From JALYRV01 sp040902895 (lineage in GTDB: Bacteria; Acidobacteriota; Vicinamibacteria; Vicinamibacterales; SCN-69-37): a stretch of DNA of 64,000 bases. The notes beneath the pieces are model-generated. The model searched no databases and was not told the origin of the DNA. It was given only the letters and a program-made list of their open reading frames with translations. Position numbers and translations under genes: made by a program. Numbering within the stretch: the first letter of the stretch is position 1; the number at the start of each line of letters is the position of its first letter. The stretch is from assembly GCA_040902895.1 (NCBI GenBank), contig JBBDWL010000117.1:1-64000 (forward strand), given 5' to 3'. Shown here piece by piece: positions 44,901 through 53,634 of the stretch.

Positions 44901-45184
44901 ACTGGGAGATGTGGATGATGCAGCAGGGCGGGATGACGAACATGGAAGCCCTGCGCACGGCGACGCTCAATCCCGCGTTGACGCTCGGGATGGAGAAGGA
45001 TCTCGGATCGATTGAAGCGGGCAAGCTGGCCGATCTCGTGGTGCTCGATCGCAATCCGATCGAGAACATCCGGCATACCGAAACGGTGCGCATGGTGATG
45101 GTGAATGGGCGGCTCTACGATCACGATCTGAACGAGATCGGAACGCGTGAGCGGAAACGTGCGCCGTTCTGGTGGACGAGGTGA
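41951..45184 (+). CDS. Secreted TolB-propeller amidohydrolase
   Basis: 1077 aa. Signal peptide of about 19 residues (LSFALALLVTAALAAQT). Residues 40-640 contain many PDG-type blades (VDVSPDGRTIVFDL, FSPDGTRIAFSSDRGG, ISPDGRYLYYSKD) of a TolB/WD40-like beta-propeller. Residues about 680-1060 are an amidohydrolase: RIDVRGKTIIPGLIDAHAHV (HxH metal ligands), GHTTVEHNIP, and AGKLADLVVLDRNP. Such proteins are common in acidobacteria and hydrolyse unknown cyclic amide or peptide-like substrates in the periplasm. The stop overlaps the GH127 start (TGATG). Confidence 0.9.
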   Translation: MHKPLSFALALLVTAALAAQTPAPAPAKWNVNEPFGPASPVSFDTNEGTWMNVDVSPDGRTIVFDLMGDIYVMPSAGSGASQATRIAGGPAFEMQPRFSPDGTRIAFSSDRGGLWNIWTMDARGGDLKQVSREQRWFINSPTWSPDGRFIFARRHFVSTRSLGAGEVWMFHASGSDGLQVTEKVSFQKDQGEPAISPDGRYLYYSKDVTPGQNFEYNKDPHGIIYAIIRRDLQTGQERTFVARPGGSVAPRPSPDGRHLAFVRRVDLTSHLFLKDLKSGQEWSIFNRLDKDLQEAWAVLGVYAQYAWSPDSRFIYIWGEGKIWKVDVAAKSGAQVPFTARVEHSLNTPVRFPVVVHPDRFQVRMLRDVVVAPDGNTVFYSALGGLYSQRIGADQVSRIASGSPGDEWTKAAPAIAPEGRQLAFAAWHDVQGGHIQVAALDGPGVRNITKERGHYTEPSFSSDGRWIAYRKTSGDLTRGITFGLDPGLYVARADGSGEPRLVREGGINPRLNKDGTRLFFNDFRNSNFVLASVDLDGSNERVHLQSPNATSIVPSPDERWVAFIERFQTYVAEFPMTGRTVDIGPRTAAFPVARVSRDAGWYLQWSPDSRRIYWTQGPELFSREMSRTFAFVAGDTAERRGAGIPEPEVKGRPIGFTAQADKPQGAIALTGARIITMRDGGGNPQSVIENGTIVITDNRITAVGAAGSVTVPSGAKRIDVRGKTIIPGLIDAHAHVGGESEGILTRQSWPLVANLAFGVTTMHDPSNDTETIFTNAEMVRAGLKLGPRLFSTGTILYGAETPFKAVIENYDDALFHVRRMKAVGAISVKSYNQQRRDSRQMIIKAAREEQMMVVPEGGSLYYQNATHVLDGHTTVEHNIPVPVLYKDVLTVYGKSGVAYTPTLIVGYGGLSGEFYWYQQSNVWENERLLQFTPRDVIVPRSRRRMMAAEDDFNHILIAKGAKQLMDADALVNMGAHGQIHGIGAHWEMWMMQQGGMTNMEALRTATLNPALTLGMEKDLGSIEAGKLADLVVLDRNPIENIRHTETVRMVMVNGRLYDHDLNEIGTRERKRAPFWWTR

Positions 45185-47131
45185 TGAGAACCCTGGCGGT
45201 CGTTGTCCTCGCTGCAGGCGCGGGGCTTCAGGACCTCACGCCCCAGCGCGTCTATCCGATCCGGCCGGTCGAGCACGGCGACGTGGAGTTGCTCGATGGC
45301 TTCTGGCGCGATCGGCTCGACGTCAACCGCAGCGCCAGCATTCCGCACATCCTGCGGCAGAACGCGCTGACCGGCCGCGTCGCGAATTTCGAGAAGGCCG
45401 CGAAGTTGAAACCGGGGAAGTATGAAGGGCGCCGGTTCAACGACACCGACATCTACAAGGCCATCGAGGCGGCCTCGTATTCGCTGAAGCGGACGCCGGA
45501 CGCCAGTCTGTCGGCGGCGCTCGATCGGCTGATCGATCTGATTGCGAAATCACAGGAGCCCGACGGCTACCTGATGCCGGCGCGCACGATCGATCCGCCA
45601 AACCCTGCGCCGGGCATGGGGCCAGAGCGATGGGTTCATCTGAACGGATCTCACGAGCTCTATAACTTCGGCCATCTGTACGAAGCGGCCATCGCGCATG
45701 TCGAGGCAACCGGCAAGCGCACGCTGCTCGACGTGGCATTGAAGAACGCGAACCTCGTGGCCTCCACGTTCGGGCCCGGCACGCTGCGGGCCATTCCCGG
45801 GCATGAAGAGATCGAGCTTGCGCTGATCCGGCTGTTCCGCCTGACCGGCGTGCCCCGCTACTACGAGGCCGCGCGGTTCTTTCTCGATCAGCGCGGCGGC
45901 CAGCACGAGACGAAGCCATATCCCGATGGGCCGTTCGCCATGTACAACGATCGGCCCTACAAACAGGATCATCTGCCGGTCGTGCAGCAGGATCGCGCCG
46001 TCGGCCACGCCGTGCGCGCCGTGTATCTCTATTCGGCGATGGCCGACGTGGCGGGCCTGCAGCGAGACAAGGCGTATCTCGCCGCGTCCGAGCGCATCTG
46101 GCGCGACATGATCTCGAAGCGGATGTACGTCACCGGCGGCATCGGATCGCGAGGCACCGTGGAGGCGTTCGGCGACGACTACGAGCTGCCGAACCGCACG
46201 GCGTACACCGAGACGTGCGCGTCGGCCGGCAACGTGTTCTGGAACGCGCGCATGTTTCTCACGACCGGCAACAGCGCCTACATCGACGTGCTCGAGCGCA
46301 CCCTCTATAACGGTTTGCTCTCAGGGGTTTCGATCAGCGGCGATCGCTTCTTTTATCAGAATCCGCTCGAATCGAACGGCCGCGCCGAGCGCAGCGAGTA
46401 TTTCGACGTCGCCTGCTGCCCGGCGAATCTCGCGCGCACGATCGCGCAGATGCCCGGCTACATCTACGCCCACGAAGGCGAAACGCTCTTCGTGAACCTG
46501 TACACGGGCAGCCGCGCGCGCGTGCCGCTCGGCCGCGGCCCCGTCGCGATCGAGCAGACAACGAACTATCCGTGGGATGGGGACGTGCGGATCAGAGTGA
46601 GTCCCGAGACGCCGCGGATGTTCACGGTCGCCTTCCGCCATCCTGCCTGGACCGCGGAGCGGCCGCTCGAGAGCGATCTCTACCGCTATACCGACGGCAA
46701 GCGGCTGCCGCCGCCGGTGATCGAGGTCAACGGCGAGACGTTCATCGACGTACGCGGGCCGCAGTGGATACATCACAATCATGCGCGAGTGGAAGGCCGG
46801 CGACGAGATTCGCGTCCGCTTCCACATGCCCGTCCGCCGCGTCGTCGCGCACCAGGCAGTGGCGGCCAACGCCGGCAGGACGGCCTTCGAGCGCGGGCCG
46901 CTCGTCTACGCGATCGAAGCGGCCGACAACGGCGGCGCGGCCCTCGATCTGACTGTGCCCGCCGACGCGCGGCTCTACTCGGCGTTTCGCCGCAGTCTGC
47001 TTGGCGGCGTGCAGGTCGTGACCGGTCAAGCGATGCGCGGCGAGCGCCGCGTGACCTTCACGGCCGTGCCGTACTTCGCCTGGGCGAATCGCGGCCCTGG
47101 CGAGATGGCTGTCTGGATCCGGGCGCGGTAG
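45184..47131 (+). pseudogene. GH127 beta-L-arabinofuranosidase-like gene with one frameshift
   Basis: Starts at ATG 45184 with a short signal-like segment (LAVVVLAAGAGLQDL). The DUF1680/GH127 catalytic barrel is intact: NGSHELYNFGHLYEAA, TGGIGSRG, ETCASAGNVFWNARM, and CCPANLARTIAQMPGYIY, with the zinc-binding Glu and Cys residues and the cysteine nucleophile. After NGETFIDVRG (about 46753-46763) the family sequence continues in the +1 frame as GYITIMREWKAGDEIRVRF and ends at 47131 in WANRGPGEMAVWIRAR. The loss of frame lies in a GC run, so either a sequencing error or a real recent mutation. The original frame stays open into the transglutaminase gene, which gives a misleading 1208-residue fusion. 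Confidence 0.85.
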
Positions 47132-47172
47132 CGCCCGGACCCGCCATTTACCATTTACAATCCAGCCACCAC

Positions 47173-48798
47173 ATGAAATTTTTGCGGCCGATTCCTGCGC
47201 GTGTGACGCGCGTCGTGTCGATCCTCATCCTCGCGGCCTGGGCCGGCGTTGCGGGCCTGCTCGTGCACCGCTCCTACATCAGCGCGTCGGCTGCGAACCT
47301 CGCCACCGATCTCGCGCGCTATGGTGCTGAGGCGCAGTGGCGCGGCATCTATTACCGCGGCGAGAAGATCGGCTTTGCCGTCGGTCAGATAGTTCCCACC
47401 GCCGGCGGGTTCGAGATGCATGAAGACGGACGCATGCAGATCTCGCTGCTCGGTGCCGACACCGTTGCGGTTTTGAAAACCACGGCGCGTGTCGACCAGA
47501 GCTTCGCCCTGCAGTCGTTCGAGTTTTCTCTCGACCCCGGCACCGGACCCACACGCATTTCCGGAACGGTCGACGGCCTGCAGCTTGCCCTGACCGTGAC
47601 GACACCGACGGGCACGCGCACGGACACGCGCACGCTCACGGAGCCGCCGGCGCTGGCGCTGAACCTGGGGCGCCGGCTGGCTGCAGCCGGACTTCGAAGC
47701 GGCGACCGGCATCAGGTGCAGATCTTCGATCCTGCCACCCTCAGCAACGCACCGATGACCATCACCGTGCGCGACCGTGAGTTGATCCGCGCCGGCGGTC
47801 TGCCGGTGCCGGCGTTCAGGCTCGAGATGGAATTCGCGGGCCTCAGCGCAACATCCTGGATGACGGACACGGGAGAAGTTGTGCGCGAAGAAAGCGCGCT
47901 CGGCATGCTCGTCGTCAAAGAGGATCCCGAGGTCGCGCAGCGCATGGCCGTGTCGCAGCGCACGCGCAGCGACATCATTGAGACCGCGGCCATCGTGCCC
48001 GACGTGAAGTATCGCATCGACGACCCGCGCAGCGTGCGGCGGATCGTGCTGCGCCTGACCGGCGCCGCCGTGCCGCCGTACGATTTGCAGGGCGCGGGCC
48101 AGACGGCGTCCATCTCGCCTGATGGCGTCCAGATGATCGAGATTCGTGACGCGCGCGAGCTCGACCCGGGCGCGCCTGATCCGGACGCGCCAGGCTATCT
48201 GCTGCCCGAGCCTCTCATCGAAAGCGATGCGCCGGAGATCGTCGCCGAAGCGAAGATCGCCATCCGCGACGCCCGCGATCCGCGCGATCAGGCGGAGCGG
48301 CTCGTGCGTCATGTCAACGCGCTGCTCGAGAAGAAGCCGACGGTGAGCATCCCGTCGGCCCGTGAAGTGCTGCGCACGAAAATCGGCGACTGCAACGAGC
48401 ACACGGCGCTGTACGTGGCCATGGCCCGCGCTTCGGGCATCCCGGCGCGTATTGCCGTCGGCCTTGTCTACGTCAACGGCGCGTTCTTCTATCACGCGTG
48501 GCCCGAGGTGTATCTCACGCGCGGCCCGGGCGCCGAGTGGCTGCCGGTCGATCCAACGCTGAACCAGTTTCCCGCCGACGCCACGCATCTGCGCATCGCG
48601 CGCGGCGGGCTCAACAAGCAGACCGTCGTGCTGCCGTTGATCGGCAGGTTGAAGATCCAGGTGGTCGACATGTCGCTTGCCGAGGGCGCGATTCCGATCC
48701 TTGCCGGCCGTCCGGCCGCGACCGTGACGCCGGTACCTGCCGGCGCGCCGCGAGCCGTTCCCGCGCATGCCGGATGCGGCTGCTGGAGAGATCGATGA
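47173..48798 (+). CDS. Transglutaminase-like protein, membrane-anchored
   Basis: 541 aa from ATG 47173. N-terminal membrane anchor VSILILAAWAGVAGLLVHRS. Beta-rich middle domain (70-350), then a transglutaminase core near 420: Cys in IGDCNEHTALYVAMARASGI, His in FFYHAWPEVYL, Asp in EWLPVDPTLNQFPADATHLR. The C-terminus ends in a Pro/Ala stretch with CGC. Overlaps the ABC ATPase start (ATGA), so it is tied to that exporter. Substrate unknown; cysteine protease action on exported peptides is one possibility. Confidence 0.85.
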   Translation: MKFLRPIPARVTRVVSILILAAWAGVAGLLVHRSYISASAANLATDLARYGAEAQWRGIYYRGEKIGFAVGQIVPTAGGFEMHEDGRMQISLLGADTVAVLKTTARVDQSFALQSFEFSLDPGTGPTRISGTVDGLQLALTVTTPTGTRTDTRTLTEPPALALNLGRRLAAAGLRSGDRHQVQIFDPATLSNAPMTITVRDRELIRAGGLPVPAFRLEMEFAGLSATSWMTDTGEVVREESALGMLVVKEDPEVAQRMAVSQRTRSDIIETAAIVPDVKYRIDDPRSVRRIVLRLTGAAVPPYDLQGAGQTASISPDGVQMIEIRDARELDPGAPDPDAPGYLLPEPLIESDAPEIVAEAKIAIRDARDPRDQAERLVRHVNALLEKKPTVSIPSAREVLRTKIGDCNEHTALYVAMARASGIPARIAVGLVYVNGAFFYHAWPEVYLTRGPGAEWLPVDPTLNQFPADATHLRIARGGLNKQTVVLPLIGRLKIQVVDMSLAEGAIPILAGRPAATVTPVPAGAPRAVPAHAGCGCWRDR

Positions 48799-49547
48799 TC
48801 GAACTGATTGATCTGGTCAAACGCTACGGGTCGTTCACCGCGGTCGACGGTGTCAGCCTGGACGTGCAGCCGGGCGAGATTCACGGCTTCCTGGGCCCGA
48901 ACGGCGCAGGCAAGACGACCACGATCAGGATGATCGCCGGACTGTTGAAGCCAACGGCAGGCCGCATCCTGGTGAACGGTCACGACACCGCCACGGCACC
49001 GGAGCATGCGAAGGCGTCGCTCGGCTTCATTCCCGATCGGCCGTTCGTCTACGAGAAGCTGACCGCCGGCGAGTTCCTGCGTTTTCACGCCGGCCTGTAC
49101 GGTCTGGACGGACCGATCGTCGCCGGCCGCTCGAAGGAGATGCTCGAGATCTTCGAGCTCGCACGGTGGGAGGACGAGCTGATTGAGAGCTTTTCGCACG
49201 GGATGAAGCAGCGGCTCGTCATGGCCGCCGCGTTCATGCACAGGCCGAAGGCGGTGCTCGTCGACGAACCGATGGTGGGGCTCGACCCCCGCGGTGCGCG
49301 CCTGATCAAGGACGTCTTCAGGCGCATGAGCGAGCACGGCGTGGCGATCCTCATGAGCACGCACACACTCGAAGTCGCGCAGGAGATGTGCGATCGCATC
49401 AGCATCATTCTGAAGGGCCGCATCATCGCGCGCGGCACCGTCGAGGAGCTGCGCGTGCTTGCGGGATCGTCCGACGAGCAGCTCACCCCCGTCTTCCTCA
49501 AGCTCACCGGCGGCAGCGCCCTTCAGGAAATCGACGAGATCGTGTGA
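48795..49547 (+). CDS. ABC transporter ATP-binding protein
   Basis: 250 aa from ATG 48795. Walker A GPNGAGKTTT (about residue 38), Q loop FIPDRPFVYEKLT, signature FSHGMKQRL (LSGGQ variant), Walker B KAVLVDEPMVGLDP, H loop STHTLEVAQ. CcmA/DrrA-type exporter ATPase. ATGA overlap with the transglutaminase gene and overlap of its stop with the permease ATG. The longer frame from 48498 belongs to the transglutaminase gene in another frame. Confidence 0.95.
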   Translation: MIELIDLVKRYGSFTAVDGVSLDVQPGEIHGFLGPNGAGKTTTIRMIAGLLKPTAGRILVNGHDTATAPEHAKASLGFIPDRPFVYEKLTAGEFLRFHAGLYGLDGPIVAGRSKEMLEIFELARWEDELIESFSHGMKQRLVMAAAFMHRPKAVLVDEPMVGLDPRGARLIKDVFRRMSEHGVAILMSTHTLEVAQEMCDRISIILKGRIIARGTVEELRVLAGSSDEQLTPVFLKLTGGSALQEIDEIV

Positions 49548-51337
49548 TGGCAAAGCCAGGCGCCGAGGAGCGGAGCGGGGCATTGGGGTCCCCGCGAGGG
49601 ACGAGGCTAGGCGGGGCGCAGGGGCCCCCGCCGAAGAGAGAAGACGTTCCCTTCCCGTATCTGCTGGCGCCGGCCGTGTGGTCGTCGCGCAATCGCGCGC
49701 GCCGCCGCCAGCCGGGCGACTTCACGCGCACGGTGCTCTTCGGCGGCGTCGCCGCGGGCGTTGCGGTCATGCTGTTCTCCAGCGCCTATTGGCTGACGTG
49801 CCAGCTTGCCGGCTATGCGGAGCTTGGCGACTATTTGCTGCGGCTCGGCCTGTCATGGCTATTTCTCGCCTTTCTTTCCTTTCTGGCCTTCAGCGGGATG
49901 GTCACGTCGCTGTCGACGTTTTTTCTGTCGGAGGATCTGCGGCTGCTGATGGCCGCACCCGTCGCCGGGCATCGCCTCTTTCACGCGCGCATGACGCGCG
50001 CGGTGCTGCAAGCTTCGTGGATGGTCGTGATTTTCCTCGTCCCGGTTCTGATCGGCATCGGCGCAGCAAAATGTGCGGGCGCCGGCTATTACGGCGCCGC
50101 GATCCTGACGATTGTGCCGTTCGTGATTATCCCCGTCGCGATAGGCGCCCTGATTACGCTGACGCTGGTGAACGTCTTTCCGGCCCGCCGCGCGCGCGAC
50201 GTGCTGATGCTGATGGGCCTGGTGTTTGCCGGCGCACTCGTCATGTTGCTGCGGTTCGTGCAGCCGGAGCGCCTGCTGAAGGTCGATTCGCTGCCAGACA
50301 TCAACGCGTTTTTCGCGACCCTGCAGTCCCCCATCACGCCGATGCTGCCGTCCTTCTGGGCGGGCGAAGCGCTCTTTGCCGGGCTCATGGGAAGCCGCGA
50401 CGCGCTGCATCTCGCCGCGCTGTGGACGACCGCCTTCGGCCTGGTGATTCTGGCGCGCATGGCCTATGGCCGCTGGTTCTTCTCGGGCTTCAGCAAGGCG
50501 CAGGAAGCGCGCAAGGCACGATTCACGAAACTGCGCGTGCTCGAGACGCTGGTGCGCGCGCTGCCGATGCCGGCGCCGCGCAAGCATCTGCTGATCAAGG
50601 ATCTCAAGGTCTTCCTGCGCGACGTGAGCCAGTGGTCGCAGCTGCTGCTGCTCGTCGCGCTGGTGATCGTCTATCTCTATAACTTCCGCGTGCTCGATCT
50701 CGAGCGCGTACCGTACATGAGCGGCGCCATCAGGAACTTCTACGCGTTCCTGAATCTGGCGATGGCCGGATTCGTCATGGCCACCGTCGCCGTGCGCTTC
50801 GTGTTTCCCGGCGTGTCGTCGGAAGGCCCCGCCTTCTGGATTATCCGGTCGTCACCGATCACGCTCCGTGACTTTCTCTGGTCGAAGTTCTGGACCGGCC
50901 TGCTGCCGCTGCTGCTGCTCGCGGAAGTGCTCACGATCACAGGCAACCGGTTTCTGGGCGTCGATCCGTTTCTTCAGGCGGTGACGGCCGTCGCGGTGAT
51001 GTTCATCAGTTTCGCGCTGGTGGGGCTGGCGACGGGCCTGGGCGCGCGCTATCCGCGGTTCGCGGCCGAGAACATCAACCAGGTCGCCGGCTCGTATGGC
51101 GGCGTCGCGTTCATGATCAGCGCGGTGCTCTATATCGCCGCAATGATCGCGCTGCTCGGTTACTCGTCGGCGCACTACCTGCGGGCCCTCTCGCGCAACC
51201 GAGTAATGCGGGACGATGAGGTCACCGCACTCCTGATTGGCTTCGGTCTCGCGGTCCTTCTGAGTGTGGCGATCTTCGTTCTGTCGATGCGCGGGGGTGT
51301 CCGCGCGCTTACCGAGATGGACCAGACGCCGGTCTGA
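49547..51337 (+). CDS. ABC exporter permease
   Basis: 596 aa with about 12 hydrophobic segments (VLFGGVAAGVAVMLFSSAYW, AAILTIVPFVIIPVAIGALI, LLLLVALVIVYLYNF, TALLIGFGLAVLLSVAIFVL). It belongs to the putative ABC exporter group seen beside single ATPases. The chain begins MAKPGAEERSGALGSPRGTR, where residues 6-30 come from the dispersed element (49562-49635) inserted just after the start codon, before the normal VPFPYLLAPAVW. Its start overlaps the ATPase stop; its end overlaps the convergent VWA gene by 29 bases. Confidence 0.9.
   Translation: MAKPGAEERSGALGSPRGTRLGGAQGPPPKREDVPFPYLLAPAVWSSRNRARRRQPGDFTRTVLFGGVAAGVAVMLFSSAYWLTCQLAGYAELGDYLLRLGLSWLFLAFLSFLAFSGMVTSLSTFFLSEDLRLLMAAPVAGHRLFHARMTRAVLQASWMVVIFLVPVLIGIGAAKCAGAGYYGAAILTIVPFVIIPVAIGALITLTLVNVFPARRARDVLMLMGLVFAGALVMLLRFVQPERLLKVDSLPDINAFFATLQSPITPMLPSFWAGEALFAGLMGSRDALHLAALWTTAFGLVILARMAYGRWFFSGFSKAQEARKARFTKLRVLETLVRALPMPAPRKHLLIKDLKVFLRDVSQWSQLLLLVALVIVYLYNFRVLDLERVPYMSGAIRNFYAFLNLAMAGFVMATVAVRFVFPGVSSEGPAFWIIRSSPITLRDFLWSKFWTGLLPLLLLAEVLTITGNRFLGVDPFLQAVTAVAVMFISFALVGLATGLGARYPRFAAENINQVAGSYGGVAFMISAVLYIAAMIALLGYSSAHYLRALSRNRVMRDDEVTALLIGFGLAVLLSVAIFVLSMRGGVRALTEMDQTPV
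49562..49635 (+). repeat. In-frame dispersed element, copy 2 (start of the ABC permease)
   Basis: Same element as 15832-15905 and 62477-62552; translated EERSGALGSPRGTRLGGAQG then PPP. Placed six codons after the ATG. It shares with the others GCGGGG and CCCCGC inverted repeats and the core GGAGCGGGG. Confidence 0.85.
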
Positions 51338-53192
51338 GACGAAGTGTGCGCACGACACGCGCGGCGGCCGTCCCGTTGATGTGGACGATGGCGCGGATGA
51401 CGTGATCGCCGGGCTCCAGCGCATCGAGTGCAAAGCCGCCGGTGGCGAACTGCGATGACGAGCCACGGGCGCGCAGGGTCATCGGCGCGGTCTCGATGGC
51501 GGCGCCATCCGCGGTCTTCGCGCGTTCGAGGACGACCGAGACCGTCGCGCTGCCGGGTTCCCCGTACAGCTCCAGGTAGGCCACCGCCGCTCCATCGGCG
51601 CGATCGAACGACAAGCGCGGCGAGAACGCTTCGCCTGATGCCGCGCCGAGCATGAGGTCGCTCACCTGCAGCGGTCCTGCCGTCGTGAGCGCCGCATTGA
51701 CCGCATGCTCGATGGTGCCGCGACTGCCATCGTCGCCAATCGCCGCGACGCGAAGCTGATAGCGGCCGGCCGGCACCGATGCGGCGGTCGGCACGGGTGG
51801 CGCGCCTCCAGTCGAGAGCGTGGCCGTCCACTGGCTGCCCATCTTCAGGTCATGCGTCACCAGCGCGAACCGCGCCGGAATGGGGTGTGGTGATGGGGCA
51901 GGGGACTCGGCAAGCACGACCAGCTTCACGGTGCCGGAATCGGGTCCCTGCTGCGCATAGGCTGCCACGCGCAGGGGCAAGGCACGGTGCGTTTCCGACC
52001 CACGCACGAGCGCATCACGGGTAGCCGGGACATCCTTGCTGCCGGCGCCAGCGGCGGCGAACCGCGGCCGCGCGCGGAGCGTCACGCCGGCGCGCGTGGT
52101 TGCGAGCTCGATGCGCTGCAGCGCGGCGGATCGTTCGCCGGGACCGGGCTCGAACGTCAGCAAGTAGTAGCCCGCGAGCTCCGCCGCGATCCGTTCAACG
52201 GCCGGCCTCGCGCTTCCGGCCGTGCGGAAGAATGCGCCGCCGGTGAGATCGGTGACCTCCTGGAGGCCAGCACCCCGGCGATTCGCGTCCTCGAGCCCTG
52301 TCTGCGATGGCTGGCGGTCGGACGTGCCGCCGAGCGCGTCGAACTGCTGCAGCGCCACGACGCTCACGCGCGCGCGCGCGGCGGCGTCGGCCGCCTCCTC
52401 GATGAGCGGGCGGGTGCGGCGGGTGCCGAAAATCCCGCCCGACACGACGACCACCGACTTGGGTCCCTCAACCGCCGCCAGATTCTCGAACAGACTGCGA
52501 AGCGCTTCGAGCGTGACTCGCGTCGTCCGCTCGAATGTGTTGCCGTTGCTCTCGGCTTCGAACCGTACCTGGTCAGGGCAGGCAGGTCCCGCTCCGGCGC
52601 CACACTCGCGTGCAATCACGCGCTGCAGCACAATGCGGTCGCCTTCGAGGACGGCGATCGATTCGGACGGGCTCACCGAGAACTGCCCGAAACGAGGCTG
52701 TTCCTTACCGGCGATGCCGCGAAGCGCGGCGCGCACGGCGTCGATGTCGGTTGTGATTTCGACCCTGGTGCCGGCGCCTTTCAGCGCGATCAGGCCCGCC
52801 CTGTCGCCGGGCGCGAGTCCGTCGAGCAGCGCCTCGAGATCGTTGATGACGCCGCGCTCGCCGACAGGCAGGTGCTCATCGTCGATCGCGAGAATCAACG
52901 TGCGTGAGGCGATGGCGCGCGCATTCGAAGAGTAGGGCGCCGGGGCCGCGATCGCCTCCACCCCTGCGCGCGCTGGAGCCGCGACGAACTCGACCGACAG
53001 CACAGGCCGCGGGCGGCCGTTGACGCGCAGCGTGATCTCGGCCGCCGTGAGATCGGTGATCGCGCGGCCATCGCCATCGACGGCTGTGAAGTCGTAAGCG
53101 ACGACGTCGATACCGCTGCGGAAGACTGGCTGCTGCTGGGAACTATTCGTCGCAAGTACGAGGGCCGCCATGAGGCGGCAGAGCCGGAGCAT
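51309..53192 (-). CDS. Secreted VWFA-related acidobacterial-type protein
   Basis: 627 aa. N-terminal signal (LCRLMAALVLATNSSQQQP). The first domain reads VVAYDFTAVDGDGRAITDLT and LRVNGRPRPVLSVEFV, the start of the VWFA-related acidobacterial family. The VWA fold follows: LILAIDDEHLPVGERG (degenerate MIDAS), LEALLDGLAPGDRAGLIALK, VVVVSGGIFGTR, and ELAGYYLLTFEPGPGERSAA. The C-terminal half has beta-sandwich repeats. Probably a surface or periplasmic adhesion or scaffold protein. Its tail overlaps the ABC permease gene. Confidence 0.9.
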   Translation of the reverse strand: MLRLCRLMAALVLATNSSQQQPVFRSGIDVVAYDFTAVDGDGRAITDLTAAEITLRVNGRPRPVLSVEFVAAPARAGVEAIAAPAPYSSNARAIASRTLILAIDDEHLPVGERGVINDLEALLDGLAPGDRAGLIALKGAGTRVEITTDIDAVRAALRGIAGKEQPRFGQFSVSPSESIAVLEGDRIVLQRVIARECGAGAGPACPDQVRFEAESNGNTFERTTRVTLEALRSLFENLAAVEGPKSVVVVSGGIFGTRRTRPLIEEAADAAARARVSVVALQQFDALGGTSDRQPSQTGLEDANRRGAGLQEVTDLTGGAFFRTAGSARPAVERIAAELAGYYLLTFEPGPGERSAALQRIELATTRAGVTLRARPRFAAAGAGSKDVPATRDALVRGSETHRALPLRVAAYAQQGPDSGTVKLVVLAESPAPSPHPIPARFALVTHDLKMGSQWTATLSTGGAPPVPTAASVPAGRYQLRVAAIGDDGSRGTIEHAVNAALTTAGPLQVSDLMLGAASGEAFSPRLSFDRADGAAVAYLELYGEPGSATVSVVLERAKTADGAAIETAPMTLRARGSSSQFATGGFALDALEPGDHVIRAIVHINGTAAARVVRTLRLRPASGPSR

Positions 53193-53268
53193 GGCTTGAT
53201 ATTACCTTCAACCAGACGTCACGTCGCTCGGCAGAGCACGTTTGACATCCATCACCGCGAGGCGCATC

Positions 53269-53295
53269 ATCTCCCCGGAACAACTCCGGGGAGAT
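53269..53295 (+). promoter_or_regulatory. Hairpin covering the padR ribosome binding site
   Basis: ATCTCCCCGGA (53269-53279) and TCCGGGGAGAT (53285-53295) are perfect 11-bp arms around ACAAC. The right arm contains GGGGAG, the only ribosome site before ATG 53299. The stem would hide it in the mRNA; as DNA, the palindrome could be the PadR operator. TTGACA at 53242-53247 may be the -35 box. Confidence 0.7.
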
Positions 53296-53298
53296 CCG

Positions 53299-53634
53299 AT
53301 GCCATCCAAGGAAGCCAGCCTCCTTCAGGGAAATCTCGACGTGCTGATTCTTCGCGCACTGAGCGAAGGGCCGTCGCACGGCTATGGCGTCGCGCGGTGG
53401 GTGTGGGACGCCACCGGTGGCGAGCTCGTGGTGGAAGACCGCGCACTCTACATCGCTCTGCATCGTCTCGAAGAGCGCGGGTGGGTCAGCGCATCGTGGG
53501 GCGCCTCGGAGAACAACCGGCGCGCCCGGTACTATCGGCTCTCAACGAAGGGCCGCCGGGCACTGGCGCGCAAGCAGCGCGAGTGGTCGGCCCATGCCGC
53601 GGCGATGTTCAAGGCACTCGGGGTCAAGCCATGA
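53299..53634 (+). CDS. PadR-family transcriptional regulator
   Basis: 111 aa from ATG 53299 (MPSKEASLLQGNLDVLILRA). PadR winged helix: LRALSEGPSHGYGVARWV, then VVEDRALYIALHRLEERGWV and RRARYYRLSTKGRRAL. In acidobacteria this small PadR type stands directly before ADOP permeases and represses them. Overlap ATGA with the permease start shows co-translation. The hairpin upstream fits autoregulation. Confidence 0.92.
   Translation: MPSKEASLLQGNLDVLILRALSEGPSHGYGVARWVWDATGGELVVEDRALYIALHRLEERGWVSASWGASENNRRARYYRLSTKGRRALARKQREWSAHAAAMFKALGVKP

Noticed and set aside
43823..45124. 433-codon frame opposite the amidohydrolase domain
   Set aside because: Shadow frame; the HxH and other catalytic motifs are on the other strand.
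47155..48768. 537-codon frame opposite the transglutaminase
   Set aside because: Shadow frame without recognisable motifs.
45172..48798. Apparent 1208-residue glycosidase-transglutaminase fusion
   Set aside because: Product of a frameshift in the GH127 gene; the transglutaminase has its own start and membrane anchor at 47173.
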